Shown: positions 7,606 to 12,901 of the stretch, in pieces
Layout of the letters: each line of letters begins with the position of its first letter
Numbering within the stretch: the first letter of the stretch is position 1
Origin: an uncultured Lachnospiraceae bacterium
GTDB taxonomy: Bacteria > Bacillota_A > Clostridia > Lachnospirales > Lachnospiraceae
DNA: 12,901 bases
NCBI GenBank assembly: GCA_902795715.1
Contig: CADBME010000183.1
Location: 1 to 12,901 of the forward strand
Reading direction: 5' to 3'
The notes under the pieces: generated by a model
The model's database searches: none
What the model was told of the DNA's origin: nothing
What the model saw: only the letters and a program-made list of their open reading frames with translations
Position numbers and translations under genes: made by a program

Positions 7606-9570
7606 ATGACGAATGCAAACGGTTTTTTGCCGATCAATCTTGAGGAAATTCGAGACCGGGGATGGGACCGGGCCGACTTTGTCTATGTCTGCGGAGACGC
7701 CTATGTGGACCATCCTTCCTTTGGAGCGGCGATTATCACCCGCCTTCTGGAACATGCCGGCTATAGGGTGGCCTTTATAGCCCAGCCTGACTGGAAAGAT
7801 CCCCAAAGTATTGCTGTCTGCGGGGAGCCCCGCCTGGGCTTCCTGGTCTCAGCCGGCAACATGGACTCCATGGTCAATCATTATACATCTTTTAAAAAAA
7901 GGCGTCATCAGGATGCCTACACAGCCGGGGGCGGATACTCCGGACGGCCCAATCATGCAACCGTGGTTTACAGCAACCTTATCCGGAGGACCTACAAGAA
8001 TACCCCCATTCTCATCGGGGGAATCGAGGCTTCTCTCCGAAGATTGGCTCATTATGATTACTGGAGCGATCAGGTGAAGCGATCGATTCTGCTGGACTCC
8101 GGAGCGGACCTCCTCATGTACGGAATGGGGGAGCATGCCCTGCTTGAGATTGCCGAGGCCCTTGATGCAGGAATTCCGGTCAGACAGATTACCTACGTCC
8201 GGGGAACGGTTTTCAGAACTTCATCAATCGAAGATCTGGACGGCAGCTATGAGATCCTCCCTTCCTTTGACGAGATTACCCGCTCAAAAAAATCCTTTGC
8301 CGAAAGTTATTATATCCAGTACAGGAATACAGATGCCCTGACAGGAAAAGGTCTCATTGAACCCTATAAGGAAAAAGAGTATGTGGTCCAGAACCCTCCG
8401 TCTTTGCCTCTTTCTACAGAGGAGATGGACGAGGTCTACGCATTGCCTTATATGAGAGCCTGGCATCCCTCCTACGACAAGGAGGGGGGTGTTCCGGCCC
8501 TCAAGGAAGTGCTTTTTTCTCTGGTCAGCTGCCGGGGATGCTTCGGGGGCTGCAGCTTTTGCGCCCTTACATTCCATCAGGGCAGGCGGATCCAGGTACG
8601 CAGTCAGGAATCTATTCTCGAGGAAGCTGTTCTGCTTACCCGCCATCCCCAATTCAAGGGATATATCCATGATGTCGGCGGACCGACAGCAGATTTCAGA
8701 AGGCCGGCCTGTGACAAGCAGATCCGGTCCGGGGTCTGTTCCCACCGGCAATGCCTGTTTCCGGAACCCTGCCCCAATCTGAAAGCCGATCACAGGGATT
8801 ATCTGTCTCTGCTCGGCAAACTTCGCCGCCTGCCCGGAGTCAAGAAAGTTTTTATAAGGTCCGGAATCCGCTTTGATTATGTCCTTTGCGATAAGGATCC
8901 GACATTTCTGAGGGAACTGTGCAAATATCATGTAAGCGGCCAGCTGAAAGTGGCTCCGGAGCATATCAGCGACCCGGTACTCAGCCGGATGGGCAAACCA
9001 TCCAACAAGGTTTATGAGAGATTCCGCAAGGCCTATGAAAAGACCAACAGGGATCTTTCTAAAAAACAGTATCTGGTACCCTATCTCATGTCCTCCCATC
9101 CCGGATCTACCCTCAAGGAAGCTGTAAAGCTGGCTGAATATATCAGGGATCTCGGCTATATGCCGGAACAGGTGCAGGATTTCTATCCCACTCCCGGGAC
9201 CATATCCACCTGTATGTATTATACAGGGCTTGATCCCAGAACCATGGAAAAAGTCTACGTTCCGAAAAGTCTCAGGGAAAAAGAAATGCAGCGGGCATTA
9301 ATTCAGTATCGTAATCCGGATAATTATGATATGGTAAAGAATGCCCTGATCAGGGCCGGCAGAAGTGATCTGATCGGCTACGGAGAAAAATGTCTGATTC
9401 CTCCGGAGAAGAGAAAAAAAGCTTCCGACTCATCCCATCGGGAGGATGATGTCCGGGGAAGTCGAAAAAAGAAAAGGGGAGACCGACGGGAGACGGGTTT
9501 CCGGGATCAGGGAAAGAAGAAATATAAAAAGAAAACCATACGTACAATCCATAAAAAGAAAAAGAAGTGA
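7606..9570 (+). CDS. YgiQ family radical SAM protein with basic C-terminal tail
   Basis: A 654-residue protein of the YgiQ (UPF0313) family, whose reaction is not established. The N-terminal part (about 1-300) holds the family's cobalamin-binding-like fold with VYVCGDAYVDHPSFGAAII, ILIGGIEASLRRLAHYDYW and LLMYGMGEHALLEIA. The radical SAM cluster motif is CFGGCSFC, with cysteines 312, 316 and 319 expected to hold the 4Fe-4S cluster. A second cysteine group, CDKQIRSGVCSHRQC with CPNL after it (about 371-395), follows. Family segments KVAPEHISD and DFYPTPGTISTCMYYTG are present. From about residue 599 the chain ends in a Lys/Arg-rich tail (9400-9567), plausibly disordered and nucleic-acid-binding. 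The start has GGGGAG about 9 nt upstream. It lies between the RNA methyltransferase and an SDR gene. Confidence 0.92.
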   Translation: MTNANGFLPINLEEIRDRGWDRADFVYVCGDAYVDHPSFGAAIITRLLEHAGYRVAFIAQPDWKDPQSIAVCGEPRLGFLVSAGNMDSMVNHYTSFKKRRHQDAYTAGGGYSGRPNHATVVYSNLIRRTYKNTPILIGGIEASLRRLAHYDYWSDQVKRSILLDSGADLLMYGMGEHALLEIAEALDAGIPVRQITYVRGTVFRTSSIEDLDGSYEILPSFDEITRSKKSFAESYYIQYRNTDALTGKGLIEPYKEKEYVVQNPPSLPLSTEEMDEVYALPYMRAWHPSYDKEGGVPALKEVLFSLVSCRGCFGGCSFCALTFHQGRRIQVRSQESILEEAVLLTRHPQFKGYIHDVGGPTADFRRPACDKQIRSGVCSHRQCLFPEPCPNLKADHRDYLSLLGKLRRLPGVKKVFIRSGIRFDYVLCDKDPTFLRELCKYHVSGQLKVAPEHISDPVLSRMGKPSNKVYERFRKAYEKTNRDLSKKQYLVPYLMSSHPGSTLKEAVKLAEYIRDLGYMPEQVQDFYPTPGTISTCMYYTGLDPRTMEKVYVPKSLREKEMQRALIQYRNPDNYDMVKNALIRAGRSDLIGYGEKCLIPPEKRKKASDSSHREDDVRGSRKKKRGDRRETGFRDQGKKKYKKKTIRTIHKKKKK

Positions 9571-9648
9571 GAGAATAACACAAAAGCCATGACAAAGCAG
9601 CAGCTATAAAGGACGGACAGCTAAGACAATGGGGGGGAGACAGAAGGA

Positions 9649-10416
9649 ATGATGAAAATAGCGTTGATTACCGGGGCATCCTCAGGGATGGGAAAGGTCT
9701 TTGTCAAGACCCTCCTGCAAAGTGGAATGGATGTCGATGAAATATGGCTGGCAGCCAGAAGACAGGAAAGGATGAAGAGCTTTCAAAGCTTGTATCCGGA
9801 CCGCAAGTTCCGGATTCTGCCCCTGGACCTTGCCAGGGAGGATCATCTTGAGGAGCTCAGGGAAATGATCCGCGATGAAAAGCCCCGGATCGATCTCCTT
9901 GTCCACAGTGCCGGTTTTGGTGTCATGGGGGATGTAGGGGAATTGTCTGAAAGAGTTCTGTCGGAAATGGTGGATCTCAATTGCCGGAGTGTGGTGGAGA
10001 TTGCTGCCATGTGCCTCCCCTTTATGGGGCCTGGAGGAAGGATGATTTTTATGGCATCCGGAGCGGCCTTTCTTCCCCAGCCGGGCTTTGCAGTCTATGC
10101 GGCCGGCAAAGCCTTTGTTTTAAGTTTTGTCAGAGCCCTTCGCGCGGAGAAAGCTGCCCGGGGATTGCGCATTACCGCCGTTTGCCCCGGGGCAGTAAAG
10201 ACGGAGTTTTTTAACCGGGCTCTGGAAAAGAAAGATTTGCCTCCCATCAAGAAAATGGTGATGGCCGACCCAAAAAAAGTAGTGAAAAAAGCATGGAAAG
10301 ATAATGCTGCGGGAAAAGAGATTTCCGTTTACGGCCGGTCCATGAAGGCTTTTCACCTGATTACAAAAATCCTTCCCCACTCTATTTTGCTTAAGATTGC
10401 CGGGAAGATGGTATAA
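9649..10416 (+). CDS. short-chain dehydrogenase/reductase (SDR), substrate unknown
   Basis: A 255-residue classical SDR oxidoreductase using NAD(H) or NADP(H). The nucleotide-binding motif TGASSGMG is at residues 8-15. AARRQERMKSF (36-46), with Arg residues after the second strand, suggests NADP(H). The usual NNAG appears as HSAG (86-89). The catalytic tetrad reads Asn111, Ser137, Tyr150 and Lys154 (YAAGK). The C-terminus has the basic KKVVKKAWKDNAAGKEISVYG stretch, of the type seen in YqjQ/DltE-like SDRs, and a final hydrophobic helix that could associate with membrane. Two adjacent ATGs (9649, 9652) are possible. GGGGAG at 9634-9639 favours the first; an AAGGA directly abuts it. It is 78 bp after the YgiQ gene and 60 bp before the pseudouridine synthase. 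The substrate is not deducible. Confidence 0.88.
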   Translation: MMKIALITGASSGMGKVFVKTLLQSGMDVDEIWLAARRQERMKSFQSLYPDRKFRILPLDLAREDHLEELREMIRDEKPRIDLLVHSAGFGVMGDVGELSERVLSEMVDLNCRSVVEIAAMCLPFMGPGGRMIFMASGAAFLPQPGFAVYAAGKAFVLSFVRALRAEKAARGLRITAVCPGAVKTEFFNRALEKKDLPPIKKMVMADPKKVVKKAWKDNAAGKEISVYGRSMKAFHLITKILPHSILLKIAGKMV

Positions 10417-10476
10417 GAAATGTCAGCGTGAGTCTTTTCCTGAAAAATCATACACGAAAACAGGGAGCGGAATCTT

Positions 10477-11589
10477 ATGAGAGAAATCAGAATCAGCAGA
10501 AGAGAAGAGGGACAGAGACTGATCAGGCTTTTGTCAAAATACCTGCCCCTGGCTTCTTCCGGATTCCTGCACAAAATGCTCCGGAAGAAAAATATCAAAT
10601 TGAATGAAGCAAAAGCATCCGGATCGGAGATCTTAAAAGAAGGAGACAGGATCCGTATTTATTTTTCAGAAGATACCATGAAGCGGTTTGGAGGGGGAGA
10701 TTATCCCGCTGACCGGAAAGAGGCCGGTTTGGAAGCCGGCCGGGGGAAGGTGGGGATTCCGGAGGAACTTCATGATAGAAGAGCCGTGAAACCATCAGAT
10801 TTCCGAAAGGAAATCCGTATACTCCGCAAGGAAGAAGATCTGCTGATTCTCCACAAACCGGCAGGAATACTGTCCCAGAAGGCAAATAGGGAGGACGATT
10901 CCCTGAATGACTGGCTCCTTGACTACTGTCTGGAACAGGAGGATTTCAGCAGGGAAAGCCTGAAGTGGTTTCACCCTTCCATCGTCAACCGTCTGGACAG
11001 AAATACCAGCGGAATCGTCCTGGCGGGTCTGACAGCCGCCGGCCTCAAGATAGGCTCCCAGCTGATCAGGGAGGGGAGGATGGAAAAATACTATCTGGCA
11101 CCTGTCTGCGGGATTTGCAAAAAGGAAGGGAAGATTCAAGGATTTCTGACCAAGGATCCGGAAGGGAACCGGGTTTATCTGGCCGATCATAAGAAGGAAA
11201 ATGCCTGGGAGATCCGGACAGGCTTCGAAAGGATATCCTTCTCCCGCAAACCATTTCCGGTCTCTCTGCTCAGGGTTCGTCTTTATACGGGAAAGAGTCA
11301 TCAGATCCGCGCCCACCTGTCTTCCATCGGACACCCCGTCCTTGGAGACGGCAAATACGGGAAAAAAGAGGCCAACGATTGGCTGAGAAGGAACTGCGGG
11401 GTGAAAAACCAGCTCCTCCACAGCTATGAGATCAGGATACCTAAAGACCTGACCCGGCTGATGGAAAAGGAAGAGGGAAAGTATTCTGACCATGAGTATG
11501 AGCTGATGAAAAAACTGGATGGACTTGACATAAAAGACCCGGTTCCTGATACCATGAACCGGGTTCTGCAAGGACTGAATCTTATTTAG
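10477..11589 (+). CDS. RluA-family RNA pseudouridine synthase
   Basis: A 370-residue enzyme that isomerises uridine to pseudouridine in rRNA or tRNA. An N-terminal S4 RNA-binding domain (about 10-65: GQRLIRLLSKYLPLASSGFL and LKEGDRIRIYF) is followed by a charged, glycine-rich linker (about 68-108). The catalytic domain has LLILHKPAGILSQ (122-134), the nucleophile motif VNRLDRNTSGIVLAG with Asp174, and YTGKSHQIRAHLSSIGHPVLGDGKYG (270-295). This is the RluC/RluD arrangement, but the target uridines cannot be assigned. The ATG at 10477 has GGGAG upstream. It is last in the plus-strand run, and its stop (11587-11589) overlaps that of the converging cysteine synthase gene. An inverted repeat in its last 20 codons is the likely terminator for that opposite gene. 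Confidence 0.92.
   Translation: MREIRISRREEGQRLIRLLSKYLPLASSGFLHKMLRKKNIKLNEAKASGSEILKEGDRIRIYFSEDTMKRFGGGDYPADRKEAGLEAGRGKVGIPEELHDRRAVKPSDFRKEIRILRKEEDLLILHKPAGILSQKANREDDSLNDWLLDYCLEQEDFSRESLKWFHPSIVNRLDRNTSGIVLAGLTAAGLKIGSQLIREGRMEKYYLAPVCGICKKEGKIQGFLTKDPEGNRVYLADHKKENAWEIRTGFERISFSRKPFPVSLLRVRLYTGKSHQIRAHLSSIGHPVLGDGKYGKKEANDWLRRNCGVKNQLLHSYEIRIPKDLTRLMEKEEGKYSDHEYELMKKLDGLDIKDPVPDTMNRVLQGLNLI
11531..11564 (-). terminator. probable terminator for the cysK-like gene, inside the rluA-type CDS
   Basis: A perfect 9-bp inverted repeat pairs 11537-11545 (ACCCGGTTC) with 11556-11564 (GAACCGGGT) around a 10-nt loop. Read on the minus strand, the stem is followed by TCTTTTA (toward 11531), a short U-tract, 22 nt after the cysK-like stop. 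Read on the plus strand no T-run follows, so it should not stop rluA-type transcription early. The U-tract is short, so strength is uncertain. Confidence 0.55.
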
Positions 11590-12515
11590 TCTTCAAAGAG
11601 AGGAGTGCTGAAATAGCGCTCTGCGGTATCCGGAAGAACTGTCACTACGGTTTTACCCGGTCCCAGTTCTCTGGCCAGGGCCATGGCGCAGGCCACGTTG
11701 GTCCCGCTGGATATTCCGCACATGAGACCTTCCAGTCTGGCCAGGTCTTTGGCCGTTTCAATGGCATCCTCATCCGTGACTATGTGAATATGGTCGTAGA
11801 TATCCTGGTTGAGGATGGCGGGTACAACTCCGTCTCCTATACCCATCTGCAGGTGGGTTCCCACATTGCCTCCGGCAAGGATAGCAGCATTTTCCGGTTC
11901 GGCAACCCAGATGGTCATGTCAGGATTCTTTTCTTTGAGGGCTTCGCCGATGCCGGTGATAGTCCCTCCTGTACCGACTCCGGAACAGAAACCATCGATG
12001 GGACCGTCCACCTGGGAGAGAATCTCAAGGGCAGTCTGGTTTCTTTGTATTTCAGGGTTGGCCGGGTTCTCAAACTGCTGGGGAACATAAACTCTGGGAT
12101 CTTTTCTGGCCATGCGGAGAGCCTTCTGAAGACAGTCGTCGATACATTTTCCTATATCGCCTCCGTCATGGACCAGGATGACTTCCGCCCCGTAATGACG
12201 TACCAGCTTTCTTCTTTCTTCGCTGACTGAGTCAGGCATGATGATGATGGTCCGGTATCCTTTTACGGCACCGATCAGAGCCAGTCCGATTCCCTGGTTG
12301 CCGCTGGTGGGCTCAACGATGATGGTGTCCTTTTTGATCAGCCCTTTCTCCTCGGCGCGGCGAAGCATGTTAAAAGCGGTTCGGGTCTTGATGGAACCGC
12401 CCACATTCAATCCTTCGTATTTGACCAGGATACGGGCGCTGTCTTCATCCGTCATATGATTGAGCCGGATAATGGGTGTGTTTCCCATGGCTTCCAATAC
12501 ATTATTGTAAATCAT
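11586..12515 (-). CDS. cysK: cysteine synthase family PLP enzyme
   Basis: A 309-residue fold-type II PLP enzyme, expected to make cysteine from O-acetylserine and sulfide. The N-terminal YNNVLEAMGNTPIIRL is typical of CysK/CBS. The PLP lysine is Lys43 in NVGGSIKTRTA, where classical CysK has NPGGSVKDR. The substrate loop reads PTSGNQGIGLA (69-79), with Gln74 where CysK nearly always has Thr. The PLP-phosphate loop GTGGT (181-185), QMGIGDG and GISSGTN are conserved. This form is common to a Firmicutes subgroup annotated only as cysteine synthase family, so the precise donor (O-acetylserine, O-phosphoserine or other) is not settled. On the minus strand a good promoter lies at 12550-12578 and a weak purine-rich site (GCAGG) about 9 nt before the ATG. 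It converges with the rluA-type gene and diverges from a MATE transporter. Confidence 0.85.
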   Translation of the reverse strand: MIYNNVLEAMGNTPIIRLNHMTDEDSARILVKYEGLNVGGSIKTRTAFNMLRRAEEKGLIKKDTIIVEPTSGNQGIGLALIGAVKGYRTIIIMPDSVSEERRKLVRHYGAEVILVHDGGDIGKCIDDCLQKALRMARKDPRVYVPQQFENPANPEIQRNQTALEILSQVDGPIDGFCSGVGTGGTITGIGEALKEKNPDMTIWVAEPENAAILAGGNVGTHLQMGIGDGVVPAILNQDIYDHIHIVTDEDAIETAKDLARLEGLMCGISSGTNVACAMALARELGPGKTVVTVLPDTAERYFSTPLFED

Positions 12516-12543
12516 GATTTAAATACCTGCTTTCCTAATTATC

Positions 12544-12556
12544 TTATACAGTATAA
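12544..12556. promoter_or_regulatory. 13-bp palindrome over the cysK -10, possible operator
   Basis: TTATACAGTATAA is a perfect inverted repeat (6-1-6) and contains the cysK-like -10 hexamer. It lies between two divergent genes, so it could be an operator for a dimeric regulator. It could also be a chance consequence of TATA-like promoter sequence. Confidence 0.35.
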
Positions 12557-12578
12557 CATTATTCGAAACCTTTAGCAA
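12550..12578 (-). promoter_or_regulatory. cysK: sigma-A promoter of the cysK-like gene
   Basis: On the minus strand, TTGCTA (12573-12578) and TATACT (12550-12555) are separated by 17 bp, and TGT precedes the -10, forming an extended -10. Transcription would start near 12543, leaving a leader of about 28 nt before the ATG at 12515, too short for a T-box or S-box riboswitch. Confidence 0.7.
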
Positions 12579-12599
12579 CGGAAAGGACCTGCTGGGAAA

Positions 12600-12901
12600 A
12601 TGGCGGAAAATAGGAAAATCATCTCAGAAAAAACAGATATGACCCGAGGCCCTCTGTTGGGAAAAATCATCCTCTTTGCCTTGCCTCTTGCCGCAGGCAG
12701 CATTCTCCAGCAGATGTTTAACGCGGTGGATGTAGCGGTTGTGGGCCGCTTTGCCAGCAGCGAAGCTCTGGCGGCTGTCGGTGCAAATACAGCAGTTGTG
12801 GTCCTCTTTCTTAATCTTTTTACGGGCATATCCATAGGAAGCAATGTGGTGATTGCCCGTTATATCGGACAGAAGAACCGGGACAAGGTCACCGATGTGG
12901 T
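12600..12901 (+). CDS. MATE family efflux transporter, 5' part only
   Basis: The first 100 residues of a multidrug and toxic-compound extrusion transporter, an inner-membrane antiporter using Na+ or H+ gradients; the gene runs off the window. After a short polar N-terminus comes the family pattern MTRGPLLGKIILFALPLAAG (first membrane helix), then QQMFNAVDVAVVGRFASSEALAAVG (second helix region) and a third hydrophobic segment around NTAVVVLFLNLFTGISIGSNVVIARYIGQ. A full-length member would be about 450 residues. The start at 12600 has a weak GGGA/AAGGA region upstream; the ATG at 12639 is an alternative that begins at the conserved MTxGPLL, but has no ribosome-binding site. It diverges from the cysK-like gene with 84 bp between starts. 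No convincing promoter is seen for it. Substrate unknown. Confidence 0.88.
   Translation, partial: MAENRKIISEKTDMTRGPLLGKIILFALPLAAGSILQQMFNAVDVAVVGRFASSEALAAVGANTAVVVLFLNLFTGISIGSNVVIARYIGQKNRDKVTDV

Noticed and set aside
8284..9099. 271-codon minus-strand frame inside the YgiQ gene
   Set aside because: It is antisense to conserved radical SAM sequence, without its own ribosome-binding site or recognisable family.
11826..11852. Similarity of the plus strand to the Nextera transposon end (GTCTC-TATAC-CATCT pattern) giving an SVSYTHLQ translation
   Set aside because: It has several mismatches to the real adapter and is the reverse complement of conserved codons for HLQMGIGDG of the cysteine synthase, so it is coding sequence and not contamination.
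12516..12599. A riboswitch or T-box leader for the cysK-like gene or the MATE gene
   Set aside because: The whole divergent region is 84 bp and the inferred cysK leader is about 28 nt, too short for such elements.

Overview
The window reads as ordinary chromosome of a Gram-positive Clostridia, most likely Lachnospiraceae or a close relative. The pointers are strong purine-rich Shine-Dalgarno sites, extended -10 (TGnTATAAT) promoters, a CdaR/PucR-type regulator beside an S41 protease, a DUF5721-type protein that I associate with Lachnospiraceae, a RelQ-type small alarmone synthetase, and a Firmicutes-type NVGGSIKTR cysteine synthase. I see no tRNA, rRNA, CRISPR array, insertion sequence, phage gene or plasmid gene. 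No stretch of 300 bases or more lacks a gene.

Layout. (1) Positions 1-152 hold a probable terminator of an upstream gene and the leader of a CdaR-family regulator (153-1241), with a perfect tandem 9-bp repeat in the leader. (2) After 152 bp, which is almost filled by a doubtful 41-codon ORF, comes a membrane-anchored S41/PDZ protease (1394-2704). (3) A DUF5721-like gene on the minus strand (2710-3186) converges on the protease gene with 5 bp between stop codons. It diverges from an M18 aminopeptidase (start best placed at 3326, end 4600), which is followed 28 bp later by RNase HI (4629-5123). (4) An AT-rich promoter region with two adjacent extended -10 elements leads into a same-strand run: relQ (TTG start, 5232-6035), an RsmF-type rRNA m5C methyltransferase (6075-7568), a YgiQ-family radical SAM protein (7606-9570), an SDR oxidoreductase (9649-10416) and an RluA-family pseudouridine synthase (10477-11589). 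Gaps are 36-78 bp with no clear internal terminator, so this is a plausible operon. (5) A cysteine-synthase-family gene on the minus strand (11586-12515) converges on the rluA-type gene with overlapping stop codons. Its likely terminator lies inside the rluA-type coding sequence. (6) A MATE transporter gene diverges from it at 12600 and runs off the window.

How the genes relate. The relQ run combines (p)ppGpp synthesis with two RNA-modifying enzymes and a YgiQ protein with a very basic tail. This is compatible with a growth-control and ribosome-maturation theme, but that is inference from co-location. Nothing here is clearly a new multi-gene system. The points most worth a second look are the relQ-rsmF-ygiQ-SDR-rluA linkage, the YgiQ tail, the C-terminal extension of RelQ, the TSGNQ substitution in the cysteine synthase, the terminator embedded in a coding region, and the palindrome over the cysK -10.
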